Of a DNA stretch of 64,000 bases, positions 7,588-17,032 are shown piece by piece (the first letter of the stretch is position 1; each line of letters starts with the position of its first letter). This stretch comes from Bacteroidaceae bacterium (GTDB lineage: Bacteria > Bacteroidota > Bacteroidia > Bacteroidales > Bacteroidaceae). The notes under the pieces were generated by a model, which saw only the letters and a program-made list of their open reading frames with translations, was not told where the DNA came from and made no database searches. The position numbers and the translations under genes were made by a program. The stretch lies in contig JAKSLI010000004.1 of the NCBI GenBank assembly GCA_024401305.1, positions 1 through 64,000 on the forward strand, written 5' to 3'.

Positions 7588-9573
7588 TTATAATTGTTGT
7601 TTGTGTGTGATATCTTTCCAGTGCATAGAGAAGGCTGTTTCTGCTGCATCGTCTAGATATTCTTTTAAAAACTTAAATGGGAAAGGATAAGTCATCAATT
7701 CATTCCATCTGCCGAAGCCGAATTTGAGCATCTCACATATTTTCATTATGTGTGGTTCTACCATCTCTGGATGTTCATCATGAAGGACAAATATTCGCCT
7801 TGCTCTTGGCATTTTGTCCATCTTTGTGTCTTTTTTCAACTGTATATTATCGTTGTTAATACCTGCAATATATGAGTAAGAAGCATTTGGTTCCCCATCA
7901 ATACCATCTGTTTTCCAAAGATGAAAACCTACATATCCTCTTAGATACTTATGGGCTTCAGTTTTTCTTTTGAAGAAAGCCAAAGGCTTGTCACCGTTTA
8001 CAATTTCAGAATAACCATCATCAATCAAAGAAACGTCAAGTATAGGTATTTCATCTGTATCAATGATAAGATATACGTTACCATCTTTCTTGATACCCAT
8101 ATAATCTCGTGCTCCCAGTATCTTCTCTGGTTGGTTATAGAGTAATTCCTGGCGAGCAAAGCTATCAAAATCACATGGTAGTTCAGATATAGAGAAGCCA
8201 TAGTCCTTGATGGTAATCATATTGTTTTTGTCAACAGACAAAGAAGCACCGATAACGTTACCTTGATTAATCTTATATCGTACAAACTCCCATCCATGAA
8301 CCATATTTCCCAATTCTTGTGGTATTTGTCTGTTAATAAGACAATCCTTTACTAGCAGTTCAACTAATATTCTTCTTGCCTCTGCCTTTTCGAACTTATC
8401 TTCCTTTTCATTGTTATGAAAAATCTTGTGTTGCAAAGCAGTAGCATTGTGAGCCATACGATATAATGACTTAGTATAATGAGTTACAGAACTTTCGTCA
8501 TCCAATGGTTCAACAAGTTTTATCAGCATATCATTTACGACTCGCTTCTTTGGAAATTGAAGACCATCACCGACAACAAGTTGAAACTCCTCTTTCATTT
8601 TTGAAATAAGCGCCTTTGATTCTGCTATACAAAATGGATCTTCAAACGATATGCTTCTATTTGTGAAATATGTTTGTATAGATGCCAACATGTCTTTTTC
8701 TGGACGGTATTGGTCAAAATGAGACAATTCAGAATCGACAAAGTCAATTTTGATGACATCCTTATATTTATTATTGACAGATTCAACTACTTGTGATATT
8801 GCGAACAATTTACCATGAGTATAGTTCTCTGGATTGTATGGCCAGTATGGAACTATATTGTGCTTGTCGCCAAACTTCTTTTTCTTGATGTATAATTCTT
8901 CTATTTTGAGATCTTTATCTTTCAGATTACGAATCACTATAGGCTTAACAGCTAATCCTGACCACCATTGACCGTAAACATCTTTGCTTACTTGAAAAAC
9001 GCAGTTACCACGCTTCCGTAGTTGTTCGATATTTCTTGGATTAGAGAATGATGCTGTTTTAGCTGTAAGATTCAAGTACTCATTAATCTCAATCTGTAAG
9101 CATACGAGTTCTTTCCTTGACTTTGGAACAAGGAAATTCTTATCGTCACACAGCATGAGTTTACCATCATTATACATCATCTTGCCGTTCTTTATTTTCC
9201 CTAAAGAGTTGATAGCGAGAGATCCTACTATTCTTTTTCGAAGCTTAGTGGCGTAATCTGACAGATCATCTTCCTGAAATCTGATTTTATCATAGCTTCT
9301 CAAACTATTCAAGACATCATTTGCTTTGCTTTTCTCTACAAGAATGAAGAATTTTACGGCAGGGTACAGTAATTCGCTCCATCTTGATCTTATACCTGTA
9401 ACAGAAAGACAAGGTACATCGGCTAATTGCTCGTAAGCCAAATTCTTATATTCCTTGTCGAGACTGTAATATGACACGATAGAGTACATAGAGAAGAACT
9501 TCTCCATGTATAGATCTACATCTATCTTATTTGTTGTGAGTGGGAAATTCCCAATCCCTGTAATATCTATCAT
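7588..9573 (-). CDS. ddmE: DdmE-like Argonaute-family protein (probably catalytically inactive)
   Basis: A 661-residue protein encoded 7 bases after the helicase-nuclease gene, with GGAAAAG just before its ATG. Residues 592-661 read like the end of a PIWI domain: an RR-hydrophobic strand, a long amphipathic helix, then a W-N-x-L..YPFPF segment. I could not find a convincing DEDX catalytic tetrad. Size, position after a helicase with a C-terminal nuclease, and the PIWI-like tail match DdmE, the guide-binding inactive Argonaute of the DdmDE plasmid-defence system. In that system DdmE, loaded with short DNA guides, recruits the helicase-nuclease DdmD to plasmid DNA. Alternatives are pPIWI-RE or an unnamed partner protein. 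The codon mix is visibly more AT-rich than that of neighbours. Confidence 0.7.
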   Translation of the reverse strand: MIDITGIGNFPLTTNKIDVDLYMEKFFSMYSIVSYYSLDKEYKNLAYEQLADVPCLSVTGIRSRWSELLYPAVKFFILVEKSKANDVLNSLRSYDKIRFQEDDLSDYATKLRKRIVGSLAINSLGKIKNGKMMYNDGKLMLCDDKNFLVPKSRKELVCLQIEINEYLNLTAKTASFSNPRNIEQLRKRGNCVFQVSKDVYGQWWSGLAVKPIVIRNLKDKDLKIEELYIKKKKFGDKHNIVPYWPYNPENYTHGKLFAISQVVESVNNKYKDVIKIDFVDSELSHFDQYRPEKDMLASIQTYFTNRSISFEDPFCIAESKALISKMKEEFQLVVGDGLQFPKKRVVNDMLIKLVEPLDDESSVTHYTKSLYRMAHNATALQHKIFHNNEKEDKFEKAEARRILVELLVKDCLINRQIPQELGNMVHGWEFVRYKINQGNVIGASLSVDKNNMITIKDYGFSISELPCDFDSFARQELLYNQPEKILGARDYMGIKKDGNVYLIIDTDEIPILDVSLIDDGYSEIVNGDKPLAFFKRKTEAHKYLRGYVGFHLWKTDGIDGEPNASYSYIAGINNDNIQLKKDTKMDKMPRARRIFVLHDEHPEMVEPHIMKICEMLKFGFGRWNELMTYPFPFKFLKEYLDDAAETAFSMHWKDITHKQQL

Positions 9574-9580
9574 ACTTTTC

Positions 9581-12500
9581 CTATCCTTTAATGAGTTTTT
9601 TAATTCTTTCTATCGCACTATGAATGACATTGCCATCTTCTGTTATCATGCCAGCAATCTCACGAATTTCATCCATGTTATCCTTTTTGATTTCAAGCAT
9701 ATTTACAGTAATAATTTCACACCCCAGACGCTTGTGTTTAATTTCACGTTTTTGAGATGTAGGCATATCTCCTGGACGGTCATCATGATCAACTTGCGGA
9801 CGCATATTCTTTACGTCAAATGCGATCTTGTTGGTTCCATCTTCATTCTTTATTATAAAGTCCGCGTATTCATATTCTTTGCCTTCGAGATGTACCAAGT
9901 ATTCTTCCGAACACTCCGTATAATGTAATACAAGAGCCTTGAATGCTTCTTCACCAATCTCTCCTGCATAATCTGTGGCTAAGATTTGAGGATGTAGGAT
10001 TAGACCATCCTTTGCCCAATCTGTCGCAAAGCCATGCTTTATGAAATGTGCTTTTATTACATCATTTTTCATAAGAATATCCAACCTTACAGCTGTAGGT
10101 GATATTGGATATGGATATACTTTGCCTTTTCCGAATGGGCAGATTCGTCCCCTCTTATCATAAGAGAAGGTGTATTCGTTTAGGTCATTACGCTCCCAGT
10201 TGCCGTAACACTTGCTTATAAATGTAAGTTTCTTGTCCTCATCCTTCAATTCTTCCAACGAACTAACCACAGGTTTCCTAATGATGGTTTGCTTGTAGCT
10301 TTGATTCATTATCTGACTAACCTTTACATTGTAAGGTACATTGTTGTCATCACTTTCATCATCATAGTCTTCGTCATCACCTAAATGTGGTGTGTATCGA
10401 AGTGCTATTCTGCGGAGTCGCTCAAGCTGACTCTGAGCATAATTTGCGTCATTGCATCTAGTCACTTCATCAGGGTCGTCAGACGATTGAACTTCTACAG
10501 GATGTTCAAGTATATATTGTACAAGTTCCCTAAACTCTTTGGTAAGAGACTTGTCGATATTGGCTTTGTCAAAGAACGACGTCATTGACTCATCATATAA
10601 TATATAAGTAGTATAAGGTTTGTTCCTGGTTCTGCATAATCGTCCAACAGCTTGTTCTACGATAGTTTGAGCCCAGGCTGCTTTGTCTTTTGTGATGCCA
10701 GGATTGTTTTTCTCTCCAAAGTAGAAAGCATTTGAAAGAGCTTTGCACATCCAGCTTGCTACATCACTTTTCGATAAACATCCTCGTTCGTAAAGCATCA
10801 TCAATGTTAACATAGCGTTGTACAAACTCTTCTCAAAAGTTTGTTCATTGCCATCTTCGTTCATCATCAAATAGCTTGTTGGAGCCTGTAGATATATAGC
10901 ATCCCAGTCTTTTTTCAGCTTTTCGTCTGAAGATTCCCAGTTATCACCGGCAATGTAGTTCAGACCATCGGGAATTTCATACTGCATGTTTGCACCAGCC
11001 TTAAAGCTTGCATAGGCAGACACCAACATGATTTTTGCATTGTTATCACTACTTAATTCCGTGAGTATTGAAGACTCCACTTCCTCCCAGTCCTTGGAAA
11101 TGCGTATATGTTTGTTCTCCCAATCTGTCGGAATCTCGCCATCAATTGGGATGAATTGTTTATACGAGCCATCTATCAAACAGCTAAGTACATGTATCTG
11201 ATTCTTATCTTTGTCACCAGTTCTGTTTTGGAAATACAACATACTATGTATGTCGCTGTGAGTGTAGAACCAATAGTATGCCTCAATAAACTGGTACAGT
11301 CGATAAAGTTGGAATGATACATTATCTGTATTTTTGGAGGATTGAGAATCTTTGTTCAATTCTCTTAATGTGATTCTGAACCATTTTTCATCCAAACCTT
11401 CCTCTTGCGCCTCCTTTGAGAACATTGCTCGATACTTCTCGGGCATTTTGTATCTTGCCGTATCTATCTTTGGATATTCGTATTTCTCCAAGGAAACTAT
11501 CTCAACCTTATGTTCTGTAGGATATGTTTTTGAAACTAGTTCGTCGAAGGTATTTCTGTCCTCAACAGAAAGGCTGTGCACTTTGTCACCCAAGGTTTGT
11601 TTTAGATATTTTACATCACAGTTGCTTACCACCGAATTGCTTGATGCTGTGGCAGAACACAGTACAATAGATGTTTCTGCAGAATTTACAAGATCAACAA
11701 TAACTTTTTCAGGTGTAGTCGTTATCTCGCGACATGACAATCTAACCCTATGCTGGTTGTCACGTTCGTCAATCTCCTCTTGGAATAATTGAACCCCTTG
11801 AGAATAAACAGAAAAGTCAGGTAGTTTTATACTATCCTCACCGTTGGGAATTTTTAGATTCTTTCTGTTTGTCATAAACTCATTCATCTGCTGTTCGAAC
11901 TGGAACTCAGATGTTGTTTCGAATCTTGACAAAAGAGTGTGAATCTCTCGTTCTAGTGTTGGATAACCAAGAAAGTAATTCTTTGATGCGGTATTATTTG
12001 CAACGGCTTTCTCCTCTTCTTCAAATCTTTGACGGCTCTTTTGCAAAGACTCTGATATAACCTTTCTTAATTGTGACTTTATAGCAATAGTGTTACTCAT
12101 CACAAGAGACAAGAACTTGTCCATTGGAACAACAATGTCATAAGAAGGCTCCTCTTCACTATGAACTAATCTAAAGTGTCGTTCTCCTTTCTTGTAACAA
12201 ATAAACGAACGAGTTTTATCATTGCTTTGAGATATATTCAGTTTCAGAGCAGGACCAGAAAAGAAAACACCTCTGCGGTAGTCTTCCAAATTTGAAATAT
12301 CATCAAGAAAAATACTCTTGTATGGCTCTGTCTTTTTGAATGTTCTTTCCCAGTTTGTTTGATTAATTGACTGCGCCTTACGTATGCTTTCTTCCAACAG
12401 AGTACCATAGTATTCGTTGGAAATGTGTTCGGGATTGTCAATTAAGGCTTTATACTGGAGATAGCCATTATATCCTTTTGCAAAGCGTTTGTTTCCTCCT

Positions 12501-13342
12501 GCATTTTCGATTGCTTGGTCAATGATGGCATTTCTCATTGATACGGCTGCTTGATCTGATTCATCGAATAGAATCAACGTCTTTTTCTTGTCTGCAAAAT
12601 TGGCCAATTGGATCTTTTCGGTCAAAATAGGATCAATGCCGTACATAGCCTTATGTACGGTCATGATAAGAACCTTCTTGTTTCGGAAGTCAACTTGTGG
12701 ATATACATTTTTCAATGCAGGAAAATGTCTTAAAATGTATTCTACAGACACTTTTCTTACTTGTTTAGTATTTTCCAAATGTTTTTTGTAGGTGTCAAAG
12801 AATACTCTTACAGATCTACGCAAGTTGGACTCACCTTCATTTATCTGATTCTGTAGATAATCATTCTTTCCATTTGACTCTAATGTTTTCATCAAACCAG
12901 CAAGACCTTCAAAGGTCTTTTTTACCCAGTTGTAGCTGTATTGGATTTGATTTACATTATACCCCTTTTTCTGTTCACCAATATGGAAAAACATTTGAGC
13001 AAGAAGTTCCTTGAAACTACCATTACCCACAGCTTTAGTGATAACCTCAGGATTATTCTCTATGACCAGTTTATCTATGGACTTTATTTTACTTGACTCT
13101 GAATTGATAAATCGATCTATCTCACGATTCATTCCTTCCACAAGTTTATTCTGAACGCATAGAATGATAATGCGCTCAAAATGATCAGGATAGAATTCAC
13201 AAGTTAACTTTCCAATGGTATATGACTTACCACCACCTGTGGCAATGTCGCAGATGTGAAGACCAAGATTTGTATAAGATTTAAATATCCTCTCAACATG
13301 TTTACTTAGTCTTTCTTTTGACCCTTTATCGCTATTTGACAT
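9581..13342 (-). CDS. ddmD: DdmD-like SF2 helicase with C-terminal PD-(D/E)XK nuclease
   Basis: A 1253-residue defence-type helicase-nuclease. Walker A is ATGGGKS (34-40, Lys39) and Walker B is LILFDESD (DESD at 260-263). An arginine-finger motif VI, QAVGRLCRTR, lies near residue 900. The C-terminal domain carries a restriction-like core: Asp1161 in YADF, then Asp1176-Val-Lys1178. This architecture and length resemble DdmD, which translocates on and degrades plasmid DNA when recruited by DdmE. It is the first gene of a two-gene operon with the Argonaute-like protein. The gene is AT-rich compared with flanking genes, consistent with horizontal acquisition. Other helicase-nuclease defence families remain possible, but the pairing favours DdmDE. 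Confidence 0.78.
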   Translation of the reverse strand: MSNSDKGSKERLSKHVERIFKSYTNLGLHICDIATGGGKSYTIGKLTCEFYPDHFERIIILCVQNKLVEGMNREIDRFINSESSKIKSIDKLVIENNPEVITKAVGNGSFKELLAQMFFHIGEQKKGYNVNQIQYSYNWVKKTFEGLAGLMKTLESNGKNDYLQNQINEGESNLRRSVRVFFDTYKKHLENTKQVRKVSVEYILRHFPALKNVYPQVDFRNKKVLIMTVHKAMYGIDPILTEKIQLANFADKKKTLILFDESDQAAVSMRNAIIDQAIENAGGNKRFAKGYNGYLQYKALIDNPEHISNEYYGTLLEESIRKAQSINQTNWERTFKKTEPYKSIFLDDISNLEDYRRGVFFSGPALKLNISQSNDKTRSFICYKKGERHFRLVHSEEEPSYDIVVPMDKFLSLVMSNTIAIKSQLRKVISESLQKSRQRFEEEEKAVANNTASKNYFLGYPTLEREIHTLLSRFETTSEFQFEQQMNEFMTNRKNLKIPNGEDSIKLPDFSVYSQGVQLFQEEIDERDNQHRVRLSCREITTTPEKVIVDLVNSAETSIVLCSATASSNSVVSNCDVKYLKQTLGDKVHSLSVEDRNTFDELVSKTYPTEHKVEIVSLEKYEYPKIDTARYKMPEKYRAMFSKEAQEEGLDEKWFRITLRELNKDSQSSKNTDNVSFQLYRLYQFIEAYYWFYTHSDIHSMLYFQNRTGDKDKNQIHVLSCLIDGSYKQFIPIDGEIPTDWENKHIRISKDWEEVESSILTELSSDNNAKIMLVSAYASFKAGANMQYEIPDGLNYIAGDNWESSDEKLKKDWDAIYLQAPTSYLMMNEDGNEQTFEKSLYNAMLTLMMLYERGCLSKSDVASWMCKALSNAFYFGEKNNPGITKDKAAWAQTIVEQAVGRLCRTRNKPYTTYILYDESMTSFFDKANIDKSLTKEFRELVQYILEHPVEVQSSDDPDEVTRCNDANYAQSQLERLRRIALRYTPHLGDDEDYDDESDDNNVPYNVKVSQIMNQSYKQTIIRKPVVSSLEELKDEDKKLTFISKCYGNWERNDLNEYTFSYDKRGRICPFGKGKVYPYPISPTAVRLDILMKNDVIKAHFIKHGFATDWAKDGLILHPQILATDYAGEIGEEAFKALVLHYTECSEEYLVHLEGKEYEYADFIIKNEDGTNKIAFDVKNMRPQVDHDDRPGDMPTSQKREIKHKRLGCEIITVNMLEIKKDNMDEIREIAGMITEDGNVIHSAIERIKKLIKG

Positions 13343-13505
13343 AGGAGAGATATTCTGGGTGTTAATACAAAAAATAATGTTCTTTTATACTACAAAATAA
13401 ATGACCATACCTGGCTTCTTTGTGATTACCAAGAGTGCTTGGAGGGATGCTGTATGATTTCTATTATTTGTCTTTTGCAGTATAATACTTTTGCTGGAAA
13501 TGATA

Positions 13506-13818
13506 TTATCTGTTGTCGTTTTCACCGATAGCTTTAACAAGCTTTATGATATTCTCGTTGCTTGTTTCGAACTTGTCGTCCAACTTACGGGATAAGTTGT
13601 CGGGCAACTTGTCGGTTTGGTTGTCGGGTAACTTGTCTGGTGAAGCGAGTTCCTCAGGAGGGCAAATTACAATATATCTATTAGTCAGATGGAGTAAGTC
13701 CATCAACTGCCTGAAGACCGATGGCAATGCCCCAATTGGCTGCCTTCTCCGCTTGTTGAGGTTCTCCCAGACGGAGATACCCTCCAAGTATGTCGTAATA
13801 ATTATCTTCTTTTGCCAT
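13506..13818 (-). pseudogene. Chimeric remnant: Fic-antitoxin N-terminus joined to the end of another protein
   Basis: From 13818 a 45-codon frame encodes MAKEDNYYDILGGYLRLGEP... up to GLTPSD and then stops at 13681. It matches the start of VbhA-type Fic antitoxins, which normally continue past TPSDYL for some 20 or more residues. In another frame, from about 13682 to 13506, the sequence reads NRYIVICPPEELASPDKL and then DKLPDN repeats and a helix, like the C-terminal winged-helix linker of Fic or RecG/AlbA-type ATPases. I infer an internal deletion that fused two genes, possibly an antitoxin and its toxin. Confidence 0.6.
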
Positions 13819-13840
13819 GGTTGAGACGCTTTGTTTGCTG

Positions 13841-13848
13841 CAAAAATA
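13841..13848 (-). promoter_or_regulatory. -7 box of the antitoxin remnant
   Basis: TATTTTTG on the minus strand is a perfect TAnnTTTG match 22 bases before the remnant's start codon. No clear -33 element is seen at the usual spacing. Confidence 0.5.
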
Positions 13849-14027
13849 CTGAATTTTATTGATATAAATGTGGATTTGTTTCAAAAAACAACAATTAATA
13901 ATCAAAATATTGATATGGGCATTTATGTTTAGAGGGGCAAAGATGGTCAATCATGTGGTTGCGAGGAAGTCAGGTAGTATTGTTTCATATAATATTTCTT
14001 GCTATTCTTCGTTTTATTATTATATTT

Positions 14028-14321
14028 ATGGCAAGTAAACAAAGGCATATCTGCAAGCAATGTGGCTATGAAGCGGAGGTTTATTCTGGCTACGGATTCT
14101 TCAAACAGCGCATCAGCCAGGTAGTGTGTGGCGAATGTCGCACCATACAGAATCTGACCGTGGGTGGCATCATTGCTGAGGTTGCTCCTTCCTTCGGTTC
14201 GGAGTTCGGCAGATTGTGTCCGAAATGTATGAGTGACGACATAAAGGTCTGGGACGGTAAGACTTGCCCAAAATGCCAAGGCGAGATGCAGCCTGTGGGC
14301 GAACCTGAATTTTGGTGCTAA
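14028..14321 (+). CDS. Small zinc-ribbon protein
   Basis: A 97-residue cytoplasmic protein built from Cys pairs: CKQC near the start, CGEC in the middle, then CPKC and CPKC near the end, with a final cysteine as the last residue. The spacing suggests two zinc ribbons. The start at MASKQRH is chosen because the upstream in-frame extension is an AT-rich hydrophobic stretch unlike a zinc-ribbon N-terminus. Function is unknown; such small ribbons often bind nucleic acid or act as protein adaptors. It is alone in its transcription unit. Confidence 0.7.
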   Translation: MASKQRHICKQCGYEAEVYSGYGFFKQRISQVVCGECRTIQNLTVGGIIAEVAPSFGSEFGRLCPKCMSDDIKVWDGKTCPKCQGEMQPVGEPEFWC

Positions 14322-14376
14322 GATACCACCAAAAGGGGAAAGTTATGACATAAACTTCAAGTTTATTCCAATTTTC

Positions 14377-14407
14377 TTGCAGAAATCAGCGGAATGTTTT
14401 AACTTTG
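14377..14407 (+). promoter_or_regulatory. Promoter of the secreted NTF2-like gene
   Basis: TTG (14377), 20 bases, then TAACTTTG (14400-14407): a good Bacteroidetes -33/-7 pair, about 72 bases upstream of the start codon. Confidence 0.7.
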
Positions 14408-14479
14408 CCGACGATTAATATCAGACAGTTATTATTTTTCCCCGAAAATTAGAAACCTTAATCCAGACAATTACTTCCT

Positions 14480-15292
14480 ATGAAAAAGCTTGTTTCTTTA
14501 CTTGCCTTTTTGGCAATTAGCGTTTCCCTGTTTGCACAAAGCACAAATTACAGCCAGTATAAACTGAATCAAAAAGATGCAGAATCCGTTGCTGCTGCAA
14601 AGACCTGCATGGCATTGCTGAAGCGTTGGAATGAAGGAATCAATCGTCATTCCGCTTCCGAAGTGTCAAGTTGCTTCGGTCAGGTAGCTTTTTATTACAC
14701 TGATTGCTTGGAGCAGACAGATATTGCCAAGAATCTGAACTCCATGTTCAAGAAAAATCCGCAATACAAGCAGACATTGAGCAACATAGAGGTAAATGTG
14801 GTGAATGAAAACCATGTTGAAATCAGTTTCAAGAAGAATGTGAAGACTTCTCCTTCTGTTCAGGCAAAGTCGTATCCTTCATATTTGATTTTTGACTATT
14901 CCGATGGATCTGCCAATATCAAGAAGGAAAGCGACAAGGTAACTGATGCCAACATTGCCAAGAAGACAAAGAACATCGTTAAAGTAAACAACAAGACTCC
15001 TCTCAGTGCTCTCTTCAATCCTGCCAATGTGAATAAGTATGTGGAAACTGGATATTGGGAACTCGTGGGTTTTGATGCTGATGCAGAGGTGGGACCGATA
15101 GCCGCTGCAATATCAAAGGCTACCGGTTTTGCGCGTAGCACGATGTTTGGCACCATACATAAAGGTTATAAGGGACAGCCGAACACATATTACGTAGGTG
15201 GTCATGCTGCCGGTGGACAGTCAGGATGGTATGTAATCTATGTATATGATAGCGTCAAGAAAACTCTTCACGCTGTTAATGGCGAATACTAA
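14480..15292 (+). CDS. Secreted protein with an NTF2/SnoaL-like N-terminal domain, unknown function
   Basis: 270 residues with a clear Sec signal peptide ending in SLFAQ. Residues 40-130 (an LLKRWNEGINRHS helix, FYYTDCLEQTDIAKNL, then paired beta strands) have the pattern of an NTF2-like fold. The second half is rich in Lys, Gly and Tyr and ends in beta strands (WYVIYVYDSVKKTLHAVNG). I do not recognise a specific family or catalytic residues. It has its own promoter and is convergent with the mazG-like gene 4 bases away. Confidence 0.6.
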   Translation: MKKLVSLLAFLAISVSLFAQSTNYSQYKLNQKDAESVAAAKTCMALLKRWNEGINRHSASEVSSCFGQVAFYYTDCLEQTDIAKNLNSMFKKNPQYKQTLSNIEVNVVNENHVEISFKKNVKTSPSVQAKSYPSYLIFDYSDGSANIKKESDKVTDANIAKKTKNIVKVNNKTPLSALFNPANVNKYVETGYWELVGFDADAEVGPIAAAISKATGFARSTMFGTIHKGYKGQPNTYYVGGHAAGGQSGWYVIYVYDSVKKTLHAVNGEY

Positions 15293-15296
15293 TAAA

Positions 15297-15620
15297 CTAT
15301 CGCAGTTTCTCGTTGTTCCTGTGCCTGTCCTTGTCGCGTTGTGTTTTCTTCTTGAAACTCTGTTCAAGGGCTTCGGTCAGGTCAACCCCTGTTTGGTTTG
15401 CGAGACAGATCAGTACCCATAGGATGTCTGCCATTTCTTCCGATGGGTCCTGGTTCTCACCTTCCTTGAAACTCTGTTCGCCGTATTTTCTGGACATCAC
15501 GCGAGCAAGCTCACCGACTTCTTCGGTGAGTATAGCCATGTTGGTCAGTTCGTTGAAGTATCTGACCCCGTATGTCTTTATCCATTCGTCAACTCTTTGT
15601 TGCGCTTCCTTTATAGTCAT
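15297..15620 (-). CDS. MazG-like nucleotide pyrophosphohydrolase
   Basis: A 107-residue all-alpha NTP pyrophosphatase of the MazG superfamily, expected to hydrolyse (d)NTPs to monophosphates and pyrophosphate. The metal-binding EExxE-type motif is at residues 33-37 (EEVGE) and the matching ExxD is at 62-65 (EMADILW). A basic KKKTQRDKDRHR tail follows, as in single-domain family members. Its ATG overlaps the TGA stop of the upstream PagL-like gene (ATGA), suggesting translational coupling, although the two functions have no obvious link. Confidence 0.85.
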   Translation of the reverse strand: MTIKEAQQRVDEWIKTYGVRYFNELTNMAILTEEVGELARVMSRKYGEQSFKEGENQDPSEEMADILWVLICLANQTGVDLTEALEQSFKKKTQRDKDRHRNNEKLR

Positions 15621-16903
15621 TGCTTAAAATTCTTTTTTCCGAACTGATATCCAAGGGTGAACTGGAAGCAGTCGGCGGTGATGCCTCTGGCGCGTATGTT
15701 GTAGCCGATATAAAAGCGGCGGTGGTCGAGAGGGAGATAGTAGCGAAGGCCGGCAGTCTCGAAAACGGAACTCTGCGGGTCGTCATATTGCTGCGGTTCG
15801 TGTTTCAGGTAATAGCCGAAGCCTACGTGTATGCCTATGTTTTTGTACATTGCCTCATGATGACCAACAATGCTTATGCCGTGCGGATCCTGATACGGTG
15901 TGTCAATTCCACGCATGTTCTCCCAATGTTGCACATCGTCGCCTATTGGTGCATAGACATATTCCAAACCAAGACCTGAGGCGAACTTGTGACCATAGCG
16001 GTACATGAGAGCTATGTCGGTTGCTATGCTGTGGTGAAGCTTGTATCGACCGGTTCGGTGCTTTGGGTGATCTTTAGGCGTGGCAGACCAATAGTAGTAA
16101 TGCTCAGAAACCAAAGCACGTGGCATGAGTGAAACCGAAGCATCTACATACCAGTGCTTATTGAATTTTAGGTTACGCCCTTTCTTTATTCGCTGCCATT
16201 CGTAAGGACCGTGAATGACAGTGTCCGGGTTGAGTGTGTAGGTGGCGTGAATGCCAGCATCTACGCTGTTTATTCCGAGGTTAGGATGGCGGAAGCGACC
16301 ATTGCTGTAGTGGTGGAGTACGGTGGATAGTCCGACAGTCCAATGGCGTCCAATCTTTAGGTCGCCGTAGAAACCCAAACCTACGAGCAGTGCGGCACGA
16401 GCGCCCACGAAATAATTCTCCGGATTCGTAAGGCGGTCATAAGGACTTGTGCAGAAACCGATGCCTTGCGACACATAGAATCCAGCATCTACGCTGCGAT
16501 TGTTCACGAGAGGGCGCTTGGCACTGGCAAGGATTGTTATCATCCTTCCCATGTTGGATGGTTCTCTTCCAGGAAAGTCTTCAGGATCTTTATGGTGCAA
16601 AGGAACATTGCTGTAGTCCATGAAGTCCACGCCGATGCCGAGTGCAGGACGGCCGAACATATCGTCGCTCAGACTCACGCTGTCGCCTTTCGCTTGCCAA
16701 GACAAGTTCATGCTATAGCCCGTAAGTATCTTGTTGCCGGTAAGTATTCTACTTGCAGCAGCACTATGCGGAACGGTATAGCCTGTCATGAAGCTAGCGT
16801 CAACCTTCATGGCATAGCGAGCACTGTCGCTTTGGGCAAAAACGAGGGCAGGCATTACGAAAAGGCACAGTATGCAGAATATGTTTAGTGATAGTTTTTT
16901 CAT
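15617..16903 (-). CDS. PagL-like lipid A deacylase / acyloxyacyl hydrolase family outer-membrane protein
   Basis: 428 residues from the MKKLSLN start, with a signal peptide ending in VFAQS and a beta-barrel-like alternation of aromatic and polar residues. The key segment HHYSNG followed by HPNLGIN (around residue 195) matches the His-x-Ser catalytic motif and the following PN.G.N of PagL-type lipid A 3-O-deacylases. It probably edits lipid A acylation in the outer membrane. A longer in-frame start at 16945 is rejected because a perfect promoter -7 box lies at 16915-16922, between the two starts. It is longer than enterobacterial PagL, as usual for Bacteroidetes members. Confidence 0.75.
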   Translation of the reverse strand: MKKLSLNIFCILCLFVMPALVFAQSDSARYAMKVDASFMTGYTVPHSAAASRILTGNKILTGYSMNLSWQAKGDSVSLSDDMFGRPALGIGVDFMDYSNVPLHHKDPEDFPGREPSNMGRMITILASAKRPLVNNRSVDAGFYVSQGIGFCTSPYDRLTNPENYFVGARAALLVGLGFYGDLKIGRHWTVGLSTVLHHYSNGRFRHPNLGINSVDAGIHATYTLNPDTVIHGPYEWQRIKKGRNLKFNKHWYVDASVSLMPRALVSEHYYYWSATPKDHPKHRTGRYKLHHSIATDIALMYRYGHKFASGLGLEYVYAPIGDDVQHWENMRGIDTPYQDPHGISIVGHHEAMYKNIGIHVGFGYYLKHEPQQYDDPQSSVFETAGLRYYLPLDHRRFYIGYNIRARGITADCFQFTLGYQFGKKNFKQ

Positions 16904-16914
16904 TCTTTCGACTG

Positions 16915-16946
16915 CAAAATTACAACATACTATTGAAATAACCAAA
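16915..16946 (-). promoter_or_regulatory. Promoter of the PagL-like/mazG operon
   Basis: Minus-strand TTTG, 20 bases, TAATTTTG. The -7 box ends only 11 bases from the MKKLSLN start codon, so the mRNA leader is very short. This fixes the start at 16903. Confidence 0.75.
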
Positions 16947-17032
16947 TTTTACCGGCGAAAACCCTCTTTCCCTTAATTTTTTGCTTTTTAGTCTATTGCC
17001 ATTTAAAAGAAAAACCGAACCATTGTTTCTTA

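Noticed and set aside
7588..13342. Assignment of the operon to pPIWI-RE or Hachiman
   Set aside because: pPIWI-RE uses a DinG-type helicase and longer PIWI protein, and Hachiman puts the nuclease on the small partner. Here the nuclease core is at the helicase C-terminus.
13513..13824. 103-codon plus-strand frame at the antitoxin remnant
   Set aside because: It is the reverse reading of the remnant, with no similarity or ribosome site, although a TACTTTTG box lies at 13486.
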